Source of the DNA: Gammaproteobacteria bacterium
GTDB lineage: Bacteria > Pseudomonadota > Gammaproteobacteria > Steroidobacterales > Woeseiaceae
Direction of reading: 5' to 3'
Assembly: GCA_029863125.1 (NCBI GenBank)
Contig: JAOTWB010000003.1
Span: 1-64,000, forward strand
Length of the DNA stretch: 64,000 bases
A model generated the notes under the pieces. It ran no database searches. It was not told the DNA's origin and saw nothing but the letters and a program-made list of their open reading frames with translations. Position numbers and translations under genes: made by a program. Every line of letters begins with the position of its first letter. Position 1 is the stretch's first letter. Below are positions 17,550 to 25,899 of the stretch, piece after piece.

Positions 17550-18163
17550 TCGTCGGGCGCTGATTCGAGTAGGGCCAGTATTTTTCTTGCGGCCTCTTCC
17601 AGCGTCGTGCCGAAGCTCAGAATTCCCTCTTCATGCCCCGCCATCACGGCCAGCCCTGTTTGACGAAACTCCGTATCCCTGTACAGCCGGCGGAATTCAT
17701 CCGCCATCTGTGGTGTGCCATAAGCGACGTTGGCGCCGGTTGTCGGAAGCCTGTTCAAGAGGCTTCGCCACAGCGCGCGACTGTGCCCATGCACGATGGC
17801 ACCGATACGGCCGTCAAGCCCGTAAATTGCGGCATGGGTCATTGCTTCTGACGACGCCTGCACCGGGCCGACCGAACATACGATGTTGGCGTGGGTGTTG
17901 TACGACGTGACCAGCGAATAGTGCGTTCTGTCGGTTTTTTCGAGGTGTCCTGTCTGCGTGCCGCTGATCAGGAACTGGCCCGGCTCGCCGCAACGGATAC
18001 TGATATTGCCGTATCCGATTCCAAGTTCTTCGTAGTGGCCGATGAGGCCAGCCGCCAGCAGCGGCTGCCGCCAGGTGTCCAGCTCTTCCGTGGCCGCAGC
18101 GTTGGGGACCGGTGCCTTCGTCCAGAAGCTTTTGTACTTGATGTAGCCTTCATCGATTGTCAC
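17546..18163 (-). CDS. Class II aldolase/adducin family protein, coupled to mtnA
   Basis: A 205-aa zinc-dependent class II aldolase-fold protein. Candidate metal ligands are visible: HGH at residues 125-127, a later His in AGHEEG (177), and Glu106 in ASSEAMTH as possible catalytic base. It starts with GTG overlapping the mtnA stop (GTGA), so it is translated together with methylthioribose-1-phosphate isomerase. That context suggests it acts on 5-methylthioribulose-1-phosphate, either as a dehydratase (MtnB, same superfamily) or as an aldolase of the DHAP-shunt kind. The sequence around the metal site, ending HEEGILSFG, does not look like typical MtnB, so I leave the symbol empty. Confidence 0.8.
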   Translation of the reverse strand: MTIDEGYIKYKSFWTKAPVPNAAATEELDTWRQPLLAAGLIGHYEELGIGYGNISIRCGEPGQFLISGTQTGHLEKTDRTHYSLVTSYNTHANIVCSVGPVQASSEAMTHAAIYGLDGRIGAIVHGHSRALWRSLLNRLPTTGANVAYGTPQMADEFRRLYRDTEFRQTGLAVMAGHEEGILSFGTTLEEAARKILALLESAPDD

Positions 18164-19263
18164 GATGCCGCCATTTCGGGGAAAAGCCCGAGCAAACCGA
18201 CCTCGGAGGCCTCACAGATGCCTCGCTCCGTTATCAATCCGGTGACGAGTCGCGCCGGCGTTACATCGAAAGCAAAATTGCTGATTGGCGTGCCCGCTGC
18301 TGTAGTACGCACGTGAACCGGCTTGCCGTCGATCACGCCATAAGCGACGCTGACTTCCGCCGCATCGCGCTGCTCGATTGGTATTTCTGTCAATCCATCG
18401 CGGCTGTTCCAGTCGATCGTCGTTGACGGCAGCGCTACATAGAAAGGAACGTCGTTGTCATGTGCGGCAAGGGCTTTTAAATACGTGCCGATCTTGTTGG
18501 CAACATCACCGCATCGCGTCGTGCGGTCTGTGCCGGTAATGACGATGTCGACCTGGCCATGCTGCATCAGATGACCGCCGGCATTGTCGACGATAAGCGT
18601 GTGCGGGACGTCGTTCGCAGCCAGTTCCCACGCGGTCAGCTGCGAGCCCTGGTTGCGGGGCCTCGTTTCATCGACCCACACGTGAACGTCGATACCTCGT
18701 TGCTGCGCGAAGTAGATTGGCGCAGTCGCGGTTCCCCAATTGATGGTGGCGAGAGATCCGGCGTTGCAGTGCGTCAGAATGTTGACCGTTGCACCCGACT
18801 TTTTGCGGGAAATAGCTTCTAGCAGGGCAACGCCGTGCGTGCCGATGCTGCGGCTGATTTCGATATCCTCATCGCAGATGGCCTGTGCGTCCGCGAGGAT
18901 GAGTTCGGCCAGCGCAGTGCCTGGCGCGGCCCGGTCAACCAGTGCGAGGATGCGGTCGACGGCCCAGCGCAGATTCACGGCCGTCGGCCTCGATTTCAGC
19001 AACGCTTCTGCGGCCTCGCGAACAGCCACCTCCGAATTCGCGCCGGACAGAGCGGCGAGATACAGGCTCCAGGCTGCGGTGGCGCCGATCAAAGGCGCGC
19101 CGCGCACGTACATGTCGCGGATGGCGACGAGACCATCCTGCCAGGAGCGAAGATCGTGCACATGGTATTCATGCGGCAGCAATCGCTGGTCGATGATCTG
19201 CACGGTCGTCGGATCATCCGGTTTTAGCCAGATCGTGCGAAAGTCTTCACCACGGCTTGCCAT
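18160..19263 (-). CDS. mtnA: S-methyl-5-thioribose-1-phosphate isomerase
   Basis: Isomerises 5-methylthioribose-1-phosphate to methylthioribulose-1-phosphate in methionine/methylthioadenosine salvage (eIF2B-related fold). The 367-aa length is normal. Family motifs present are RGAPLIGATAAW near residue 55, HCNAGSLAT (catalytic Cys region), GTDRTTRCGDVANKIGTY (catalytic Asp) and TEIPIEQRDAAEV. The class II aldolase gene follows with a four-base overlap. The other classical salvage genes (mtnK, mtnC, mtnD) are absent from the window. folD lies 59 bases upstream on the same strand and may share the transcript. Confidence 0.95.
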   Translation of the reverse strand: MASRGEDFRTIWLKPDDPTTVQIIDQRLLPHEYHVHDLRSWQDGLVAIRDMYVRGAPLIGATAAWSLYLAALSGANSEVAVREAAEALLKSRPTAVNLRWAVDRILALVDRAAPGTALAELILADAQAICDEDIEISRSIGTHGVALLEAISRKKSGATVNILTHCNAGSLATINWGTATAPIYFAQQRGIDVHVWVDETRPRNQGSQLTAWELAANDVPHTLIVDNAGGHLMQHGQVDIVITGTDRTTRCGDVANKIGTYLKALAAHDNDVPFYVALPSTTIDWNSRDGLTEIPIEQRDAAEVSVAYGVIDGKPVHVRTTAAGTPISNFAFDVTPARLVTGLITERGICEASEVGLLGLFPEMAAS

Positions 19264-19322
19264 ATGTTATTCCTGCAGACTATTTCGCAAATTATGCGAG
19301 CAGGCCGAATCCGGGCTCGCGG

Positions 19323-20219
19323 TCAGTCCTCGAGGCCCGCCGACAGGCGGGCCGACCGCAAGGTGTTGAACATGAGCATCGTAATGGTCATCGGTCCAAC
19401 GCCACCGGGCACGGGAGTAATCGCGCCGGCCACGGCACAGACCGCATCATAGTCGACATCGCCGGTCAGTCGGGACCTGGATTCACCATCGATCGTCTCC
19501 TCGATACGATTGATGCCAACATCAATGATAACGGCGCCCGGCTTTACCCAATCCGCCTTCACCATGTTCGGCCGGCCGACAGCAGCCACCACGATGTCGG
19601 AATTTCGGACGACCCCCGGAAGATCCCTGGTGCGGCTGTGGGCGACGGTTATGGTCGCGTTGCGCTGCATTAGCAGGCTTGCCATCGGTTTCCCGACAAT
19701 ATTGGAGCGACCGATTATTACGGCATTCAATCCCGACAAGTCGGGCCCAAGCTCATCCTCGATCATGAGCATACAGCCGGCCGGCGTGCAGGGCACGAAT
19801 GCATCGGCAGTGTGGCCGGCAGTCAATTTCCCGATATTGATGAAATGGAAACCGTCGACGTCTTTGCTCGGTGAGATGGATTGTGTGATGGCCTGCTCGT
19901 CGAGGTGTCCCGGTAGCGGCAGCTGTACGAGAATGCCGTGAATGGCATTGTCGTGGTTTAGATCATCGAGGAGCTTCAGTACCTCAGGTTGCGACACGTT
20001 CGCCGGCAGCGTGTGTTGAACCGAATAGAATCCACAGGCTTCGGCCCTTCGCTTCTTGTTGCGTACATAAACCTTGCTCGCCGGATCTTCGCCAATAATG
20101 ACGACGGCGAGGCCCGGCGTGATGCCGTGCTTCTTGAGCAAGGATGCGGTTTGCCCGGTGATGGATTCAGCCAGCTGTTCGGCCTTGGCCTTTCCGTCGA
20201 TTCGTCTTGCAGTCGTCAT
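19323..20219 (-). CDS. folD: Bifunctional methylenetetrahydrofolate dehydrogenase/cyclohydrolase
   Basis: FolD interconverts 5,10-methylene-, methenyl- and 10-formyl-tetrahydrofolate in one-carbon metabolism in the cytoplasm. From the ATG at 20219 it is 298 aa with the family-typical opening [13 protein letters not shown]; a longer reading to 20348 has no support. Motifs: [13 protein letters not shown] (catalytic Lys), [34 protein letters not shown] (NADP-binding) and [10 protein letters not shown] near the end. Placement upstream of mtnA links one-carbon and methionine metabolism, but that functional link is inference. Confidence 0.96.
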   Translation of the reverse strand: MTTARRIDGKAKAEQLAESITGQTASLLKKHGITPGLAVVIIGEDPASKVYVRNKKRRAEACGFYSVQHTLPANVSQPEVLKLLDDLNHDNAIHGILVQLPLPGHLDEQAITQSISPSKDVDGFHFINIGKLTAGHTADAFVPCTPAGCMLMIEDELGPDLSGLNAVIIGRSNIVGKPMASLLMQRNATITVAHSRTRDLPGVVRNSDIVVAAVGRPNMVKADWVKPGAVIIDVGINRIEETIDGESRSRLTGDVDYDAVCAVAGAITPVPGGVGPMTITMLMFNTLRSARLSAGLED

Positions 20220-20406
20220 CTGGACGTATTCCGTAGATTGCTGGGAGCGCGGCGCATGGTAACGCCGTGGCTTCAGGCCGTAAAGCTCGGACACCTGCTC
20301 AGCGATACGATGAGAAGTCGCGTTTACAGTTGGCGCATGCATTACCACGCAACGTGGCGCAAAATAAAGCTAGAATGAAAGCCCGGTTTCGCCGAAAGCG
20401 CTCTTT

Positions 20407-21309
20407 GTGACAGCATTGTTTCGCCATCTCCGTGGCATCCTCGTTTTCCTTGGATTCACGGTCAATACGATCTTCTGGTTCGTGCCGATCCTGCTCCTGG
20501 CCGTCGTGAAATTGGTTGTTCCAATAACGTCGTTCAGGCGCAGCATCACGCGGATCCTGATGGCAATGGGTGAACACTGGATAAGCGTCAACTCTTCGAT
20601 TTTACAGACCGCAGGTTCGATCGACTGGCAATCGCGCGGGTTGGGAAACCTTAAAAAGGACAACTGGTACCTGGTAATGGTCAATCACCAGACCTGGGTA
20701 GATATTCTCGTGCTGCAACAGGTCTTCAATCGACGCATACCGTTCTTGAAGTTCTTCATCAAGCAACAGCTCTTCTGGTTTCCGCTGCTCGGAATTGCGT
20801 GGTGGGCGCTCGATATGCCGTTCATGAAACGCTTCTCGAAATCCTACCTTGCGAAAAATCCTCATATGAAAGGCAAGGATTTCGAAACGACTCGTCGTGC
20901 CTGCGAAAAATTCCGGCACACGCCGACGTCGGTTATCAATTTCGTCGAGGGGACGCGCTTCAGCGCGGAAAAGCGCGAGAAACGGAAGTCGCCCTATCGG
21001 TACCTGCTGCCTCCGCGCTCCGGAGGATTCGCCATAGCAATTTCGTCCATGGGCGATTTCTTCAGTGCTATTCTTGATGTCACCATGGTGTATCCGGAGG
21101 GGGCGGCTCGCTTCTGGGACATGTGCTGCGGTGGTCACGTGCCGGTCATCATTGATGTTCGGGAACGGCCGATCGACGATTGGCTGTTGGCCGGCGACTA
21201 CGAAGAGGATCGTGAGTTTCGGCGCCGAGTCCATCGCTGGCTCGGCGAAATTTGGCAAGAGAAGGACGAGCTGATACAACAAGTCCTTGATGAGTCGAGA
21301 ATCCGATGA
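20407..21309 (+). CDS. PlsC-type acyltransferase (YihG-like)
   Basis: Membrane-associated glycerophospholipid acyltransferase, 300 aa, GTG start. The catalytic HX4D motif is in NHQTWVD (His94, Asp99) and the glycerol-phosphate site in FVEGTRFS. Two hydrophobic stretches at residues 10-42 anchor it. The motif variants and length resemble YihG, the alternative 1-acyl-glycerol-3-phosphate acyltransferase of E. coli, rather than PlsC itself; this assignment is by resemblance. Its last four bases overlap the small Imm10-like gene (ATGA-type), suggesting co-translation. Confidence 0.88.
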   Translation: MTALFRHLRGILVFLGFTVNTIFWFVPILLLAVVKLVVPITSFRRSITRILMAMGEHWISVNSSILQTAGSIDWQSRGLGNLKKDNWYLVMVNHQTWVDILVLQQVFNRRIPFLKFFIKQQLFWFPLLGIAWWALDMPFMKRFSKSYLAKNPHMKGKDFETTRRACEKFRHTPTSVINFVEGTRFSAEKREKRKSPYRYLLPPRSGGFAIAISSMGDFFSAILDVTMVYPEGAARFWDMCCGGHVPVIIDVRERPIDDWLLAGDYEEDREFRRRVHRWLGEIWQEKDELIQQVLDESRIR

Positions 21310-21677
21310 CCGATAGCCGCCATTACGATACGGTTGCATTTGATGTGCGCGATAATGCGACGATGCTGTTTTTCGCGAAGACGACGGACGAAGGCGATAT
21401 CAGCGACTACCTGCTGCTAATGCGTACTGTCGAAGAGGACTTTGACGAGTCCATGTATATCGAAATTAATGAAGAGCAGTTCGGCGGACACAATCTTATT
21501 CGCGAAGCAGCGATGACAGGGAACGTTCTCACGCTGCGATTGCACAAACCGGCGGAAACGCTGAACGGTGCCTCTGAAATAGTGCTGAGCTTTGCCGAGA
21601 CAGTAGAAAACCTCGAGAGTATCGAAGCCGGTGCATTCCGTGTACTTGGCGACATGCTTGTCGGCGGAAGCGCCTGA
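21306..21677 (+). CDS. Small protein of possible Imm10-like fold
   Basis: A 123-aa acidic cytoplasmic protein with no signal or membrane segment. The layout (TMLFFAKTTDEGDISDYLLL, then YIEINEEQFGGHNLI, then alternating hydrophobics ending in an amphipathic helix) resembles proteins I associate with the Imm10 immunity family, but the match is by eye and weak. It is translationally coupled to the acyltransferase gene upstream and is followed by a GIY-YIG gene. No polymorphic-toxin gene is near it. If not an immunity-like protein, it is a conserved hypothetical. Confidence 0.65.
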   Translation: MTDSRHYDTVAFDVRDNATMLFFAKTTDEGDISDYLLLMRTVEEDFDESMYIEINEEQFGGHNLIREAAMTGNVLTLRLHKPAETLNGASEIVLSFAETVENLESIEAGAFRVLGDMLVGGSA

Positions 21678-21689
21678 AATTTTGCCGGC

Positions 21690-22007
21690 ATGAGTAGCAG
21701 CATGGTATTCAGTCTGTATATTTTGCGTTGTGCCGACGATACGCTGTATACGGGTATAGCATCCGACGTCCGCAAACGGATTTCGGAGCACGAGACCAGT
21801 GCCCGCGGCGCGAAGTACCTGAGAGGAAAGGGACCACTGCGACTCGAGTTTGCCGAGCAAGTTGGCGACCGCGCCGTCGCGTCAATGCTCGAGTACCGCG
21901 TCAAGCGATTGCCCAGAGCACGAAAAGAAGCAATTATTAATGGCCGTGAATCGCTGGGCGATCTGCTGAACCCGGCCGAGCCGGATCAGGCCTCGGGCGT
22001 GGGCTGA
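21690..22007 (+). CDS. GIY-YIG domain protein (UPF0213/YhbQ-like)
   Basis: A 105-aa single-domain GIY-YIG nuclease-fold protein. The two strands that name the family read SLYILRC and LYTGIASDVRKRISEH, followed by a conserved Arg and the Glu in ASMLEYRVKRLPRARKEAII. Small proteins of this type, including YhbQ, are widespread in bacteria; some cleave nucleic acids but their role is not settled. It begins 12 bases after the Imm10-like gene and runs 22 bases into the convergent metallo-beta-lactamase gene. Confidence 0.88.
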   Translation: MSSSMVFSLYILRCADDTLYTGIASDVRKRISEHETSARGAKYLRGKGPLRLEFAEQVGDRAVASMLEYRVKRLPRARKEAIINGRESLGDLLNPAEPDQASGVG

Positions 22008-23020
22008 GCGTAAATCGCGACGGGGCGCCCGAATTCCGGCATGAACAGCTGCACATCGTTGTCCCAGGTAGTCCTGAAGGCCTCGAGCCACTCGACGGTG
22101 GTTTCGAAATTACTGATGATTTTCGGTCCCGGCACGATGCTGCCGAACGGCTTGGTAAAGTCATCGAAGTGGATCGGGTATACGCTGTGTGCGCCGGTGG
22201 CGGTTACAAGGGCCTGCCAATATTGCTCGGCGTAGCTTTTGCCGAGACTGGTCAGACCGCCGACGCCGAGCATGACCACATCGGCGCGCAATTCGCGAAA
22301 CGCGCCATCGGAAAACCCGGCGCTGCCTTGTACGATGGTCGTGCCCTTCGGATGAGATACCAGGATCGAGTAACTACCGCCCTCGCGCCACGCGCTTACG
22401 GGCTGTGGCATGGCGAGCGGCGCATCGATCGAACCGGGAATAGGGACCGAACCACGCCAGCCAAGCGGCGCATGTGGTGACGACAACAGCATCACGTTGA
22501 AGCGACCGAAGGCGTAGGGTCGATTCTCGACTGCGACCGTAATCTGGTCTTCGGGGACGCCGGCGCCGCGGGCGATCTGTGCCGTCGATTCGGAGCCGAG
22601 CACTGACGCGCTGGTACGATTTGCGATCGCGCCGATGTCCATGGCGTGATCGAAATGCGAATGCACCGGAACAATGGCCGCCAGCCGGCGCATGCGGTAT
22701 TCATCGAGCGCGAAATTGATCTTCGCCGCATCATTGTCGACCGGACGCCGCAAGATAACGTCAAAAAGCGATGGCCGTGAGAAGAAGCCATCGATAAGAA
22801 CCTGGGTTTCGCCGTCGTCGAACAATAGTGTTGTCACGCCGAGCCACGTGACGGTCACGGAATCTGCGGCCGCGGCGGATGACTCGGCCGGCGATGGCCA
22901 GGCGATCTTGTCGAGGTCCGGGCGGTCATTCCAAAGCCAGATCAGCGCTGCCGCGGCAATAGCAATAATTGCAGCGGCGGTGAATGTGGCCTGCTTCGCC
23001 CGGCGCCTCCACATCGTCAT
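21986..23020 (-). CDS. Membrane-anchored metallo-beta-lactamase-fold hydrolase
   Basis: A 344-aa protein with one N-terminal membrane segment (residues 10-30) and a periplasm-facing MBL domain. The zinc motif is HSHFDHAMD near residue 118, and later metal-site segments include MLLSSPHAPLGW and YPIHFDDFT. The start is the ATG at 23020, overlapping the stop of the DUF819 gene as ATGA; the much longer open frame through that gene on this strand is not coding. The fold resembles the UlaG/NAPE-PLD-like branch, suggesting a phosphodiester or lactone substrate, but I cannot name it. The coupling with DUF819 suggests processing of whatever that protein moves. Confidence 0.85.
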   Translation of the reverse strand: MTMWRRRAKQATFTAAAIIAIAAAALIWLWNDRPDLDKIAWPSPAESSAAAADSVTVTWLGVTTLLFDDGETQVLIDGFFSRPSLFDVILRRPVDNDAAKINFALDEYRMRRLAAIVPVHSHFDHAMDIGAIANRTSASVLGSESTAQIARGAGVPEDQITVAVENRPYAFGRFNVMLLSSPHAPLGWRGSVPIPGSIDAPLAMPQPVSAWREGGSYSILVSHPKGTTIVQGSAGFSDGAFRELRADVVMLGVGGLTSLGKSYAEQYWQALVTATGAHSVYPIHFDDFTKPFGSIVPGPKIISNFETTVEWLEAFRTTWDNDVQLFMPEFGRPVAIYAQPTPEA

Positions 23021-24219
23021 TGCCCCGCGGCGATTCTCGCGAGCTGGCCGGTTAAGGGCGCGAGGTAGTTGCCGAGGGCGTATCCCAGCAGCGCCATGAG
23101 TATCGACGCCGGAACCAGGCTCGGGCGATGATGGGCAGCGACGATGGGCGCCGACGCGGCAGCGCCGATGTTTGCGGCTGATGCTATGGCGACGCTGTGG
23201 ACGTCGACCCGAAAAATCCAGGCCCCGGCAAGGCAGAACAGGCCATGAATGAAGATCCAGATGAAAGCGCCCAATACGAAAGCCGGCGCCTCGGCGAGAC
23301 CGGCGATTGAGGCGCGGGCACCCATGCCGGCAACGAACACGTAGACGAGTGCGGTGCCGATCGCCGTTGAATTGGGCAGCGTCGATATCGCCGTTGTTGA
23401 AAGAATCAGCGCGAGAGTCGTTACCAGCAGGATGCGGGTCGTCGTTTCCGAGAATACTCCCGCGAGGTCGGGCGAGGCGGATGCAATCCAACTTGCCAGG
23501 CCAGGCGACAGCGCGTGGCCGATCGCCGTGATGCCGAAAACGACGGCCGCAAGATAGAGATATTGAGACATCGTCGGCGCTTCGTCGTCTTCGACATGCA
23601 TTGCAGCTGCTGCATCCATGGCATCCAGCCGGTCGGCCGGCACGCGAGCCCACTTATTGAATCGGTCGGCGAAGTCACGAGACATCAACAGCAGCGGCAG
23701 CCAGACGACATACACTGCATTGTCGGCGATCACGGCCAGCCCGAGCTGAGCATCGGAGGCGCCAAGCATCTCCTTGGTGGCCAGCATGTTTGCGGTGCCG
23801 CCAATCCAGCTGCCTGCAAGGGCTCCGAACCCCTTCCATGCGTCGTCGCTGAGCCAGCTATGTACGATGAAATAGGAGACTACGCCACCGACGACGACAC
23901 CCGCCGTGCCCATAAGCATGACGAGCACACCTTTACCCATGACGCGAATCACGGCCGGCACGTTGACCTTTATCAGCATTAGAACGATGAACACGGGCAA
24001 CGCAAACTGGCTCAGGCCCGTGTAAATAACCGATTCGCTGGGGATGACATCAAAGTTGTTGAGAAAGACCGGTGTCGCGTAGATGAACAACAGCGGCGGA
24101 ATGTAATTGAAGAATTTGGCTTTGCTGACCTGCGCCAACAAAAAAAAGAATGCTGCTACAAAGCAGAGTACCGAAAGTACACCGATCGGTGACGAAATCA
24201 GAGTCTCATTGCTTGCCAT
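23017..24219 (-). CDS. DUF819 family integral membrane protein
   Basis: A 400-aa polytopic inner-membrane protein with about ten to eleven hydrophobic helices and a cytoplasmic loop around residues 190-215 rich in Asp/Ala. The glycine-rich GSWIGGTANMLATKEMLGAS and late AASAANIGAAASAPIVAAHH segments are typical of DUF819 (YjcL-type) proteins, which are predicted transporters. It is the first gene of a two-gene unit with the metallo-beta-lactamase gene (ATGA overlap). Substrate unknown. Confidence 0.9.
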   Translation of the reverse strand: MASNETLISSPIGVLSVLCFVAAFFFLLAQVSKAKFFNYIPPLLFIYATPVFLNNFDVIPSESVIYTGLSQFALPVFIVLMLIKVNVPAVIRVMGKGVLVMLMGTAGVVVGGVVSYFIVHSWLSDDAWKGFGALAGSWIGGTANMLATKEMLGASDAQLGLAVIADNAVYVVWLPLLLMSRDFADRFNKWARVPADRLDAMDAAAAMHVEDDEAPTMSQYLYLAAVVFGITAIGHALSPGLASWIASASPDLAGVFSETTTRILLVTTLALILSTTAISTLPNSTAIGTALVYVFVAGMGARASIAGLAEAPAFVLGAFIWIFIHGLFCLAGAWIFRVDVHSVAIASAANIGAAASAPIVAAHHRPSLVPASILMALLGYALGNYLAPLTGQLARIAAGQ

Positions 24220-24314
24220 TCAGCACGCCTCGGCCCAGGTAATCGAAACCGAGTATAGAACATTGGCTGAAGCATGGCGTGTAAGTGTGGGGTGACTCCT
24301 GAAGCGGGGCTTGC

Positions 24315-25058
24315 TCAGGTGAAAGTCAGCTGGGCCTGCAGATCTTTGCGGGACTCTTCATCCGTCAGCGCCGCAGCCTTGACCGTAAGCCACGCGGCGT
24401 CCCAGTCTTTGACTTTGCTGGGGCCGAAGACAAACTTGGCGACAAAGCTCTCGAGGTCGCGGACGTGGATGACACCGCGCGGTGGCGCAGACGTGAATTC
24501 GACCGAACCCGTAAAAATGACCAGGTTGGCAACGGGCACATCGGGCACAATCTGTCGGAGCGCGCGGCTGCGGCCTTCATTCTGGATCAAGGGATTCAGG
24601 AATCGTCGCCGTTTGACGCCATCCACATTTGTCCACTGCGCGTCATCTTCAGCACCGAAGACGATGCCATTGTAGTGTTTGGATTGAATGCAGAGGATGC
24701 CGCCCGCCGTCAGAATCGCATGATCGATTTTTACGAGGCCGCCGTAAGCGCCGGGGAGGATAAAGTCATGCAAGACGTCGGGGCTGCGTTTTTCGAGCGC
24801 AGATCGTATTCGACGCTGGCCAATTCCTGCGGTGATGAATCGTGCCACGTGGTGCACCACCGGGCGAAAAACCAGCGTTAGCAGCAGCGCGGCGGCAAGC
24901 GTGAATATGACCACTGCAGGGCCTACGCTGGTAATTCCTGTCCTGGCCTCGGTATCGGCAGCCAGCGTGGGCAGGGGCACGAGCGGCAGGCTCGCTAGTA
25001 GGGTTGCTGCCGGTTTCAACATAAGCGACAGATTAGGCCCGTTCGCGCTTCGAATCAT
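24315..25058 (-). CDS. NERD (nuclease-related) domain membrane protein
   Basis: A 247-aa protein with a hydrophobic N-terminus, a second membrane helix (about residues 48-68), then a NERD domain: HDFILPGAYGGLVKIDHAIL, GGILCIQSKHYNGIVFG and NPLIQNEGRSRALRQIV. The Asp in the first block and the QSK of the second match the restriction-endonuclease-like core of NERD proteins. The role of this family is unclear; a nuclease activity is predicted, not shown. The start at 25058 and one at 25022 are both possible because neither has a strong ribosome site. It is probably co-directional with, but not coupled to, the ABC ATPase gene 25 bases upstream. Confidence 0.8.
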   Translation of the reverse strand: MIRSANGPNLSLMLKPAATLLASLPLVPLPTLAADTEARTGITSVGPAVVIFTLAAALLLTLVFRPVVHHVARFITAGIGQRRIRSALEKRSPDVLHDFILPGAYGGLVKIDHAILTAGGILCIQSKHYNGIVFGAEDDAQWTNVDGVKRRRFLNPLIQNEGRSRALRQIVPDVPVANLVIFTGSVEFTSAPPRGVIHVRDLESFVAKFVFGPSKVKDWDAAWLTVKAAALTDEESRKDLQAQLTFT

Positions 25059-25083
25059 CGTATCAGGTCACGTTTTTAAGAGC

Positions 25084-25899
25084 CTAGCCGGGGTACGCGA
25101 GATAATAACCGTCAATTTCGGCCACCCGGACAGGGGTTTCATAGACTTTACTCAGGATCTCGCTGCTGAGCACGGCTTTTTTGGGGCCGTCGGCGGCGAC
25201 CTGGCCGTTCTTCAATAGCACCACTCGATCAACCTCCGGTGGGATTTCATTGAGGTGATGCGTGACGATCACGATATTCCTGCCGGCTTCTGCCAGACGC
25301 CGGAGTCGCCCCAGGTAGTCAAAGCTTGCCGCAAAATCCAGGCCGGCCGTCGGTTCGTCAAGGATCAGGGTATCCGGCTGGTGCACAAGCGCACGAGCCA
25401 GCAGGCAGCGGCGCTGTTGCCCCGTCGACATGGCTCTTAACGGTGTGTTCTGCAAGGACCCGATGCCGAGGTCGCCGAGTGTTTCGATAGCCGCGCCGAG
25501 CTGATCTTCATTGACGTGCCTCGCCAGGGTTCCCTGCACTCCGATGCTCGCGTAAAAACCAGAAACGACAACCTCCAGCGCGGTTGTGTCCGGCGTGTAG
25601 CGTTGCTGCAGATCGTGCGACACGATGCCGATATGCTCCCGCAACTTCCAGACGTTCCAGGTTTCGAGACCCAGGATGCGCACGAAACTGTCCGGTTTTA
25701 CGACCGGGTAAAGCTCGCGATTGATGATCTTCAGGAGCGTCGTCTTGCCGGAGCCATTGGGTCCAAGTACGGCGACTCGTTCATGCTGGGCGATAACCAG
25801 ATTCAGGCAGTCGAATACACGGCTCGTTCCACGCCAGATCGTCGCATTGCGAATCTCGATCAACTTCGCGTCAGGCGACTTGGCGTTTCCAGTTTCCAC
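25084..25899 (-). CDS. ABC transporter ATP-binding protein without adjacent permease
   Basis: A 271-aa ABC ATPase. Walker A GPNGSGKT (residues 46-53), a signature variant MSTGQQRR in place of LSGGQ, Walker B with LDEPTAGLD, and the H-loop VTHH are all present. The EIRNATIWRGTSRVFDCLNL opening and the DLQQRYTP Q-loop region resemble single ATPases of the ModF/YlmA group. No permease or binding-protein gene accompanies it; the neighbours are a MATE exporter (29-base overlap upstream) and a NERD protein. It may work with a distant permease or in a non-transport role. Confidence 0.88.
   Translation of the reverse strand: METGNAKSPDAKLIEIRNATIWRGTSRVFDCLNLVIAQHERVAVLGPNGSGKTTLLKIINRELYPVVKPDSFVRILGLETWNVWKLREHIGIVSHDLQQRYTPDTTALEVVVSGFYASIGVQGTLARHVNEDQLGAAIETLGDLGIGSLQNTPLRAMSTGQQRRCLLARALVHQPDTLILDEPTAGLDFAASFDYLGRLRRLAEAGRNIVIVTHHLNEIPPEVDRVVLLKNGQVAADGPKKAVLSSEILSKVYETPVRVAEIDGYYLAYPG

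Noticed and set aside
23021-23653. Minus-strand open frame extending the MBL hydrolase upstream to 555 residues
   Set aside because: It runs through the DUF819 gene in another frame, reads as Arg/His/Gly-rich shadow sequence, and the ATG at 23020 sits in a proper ATGA overlap.
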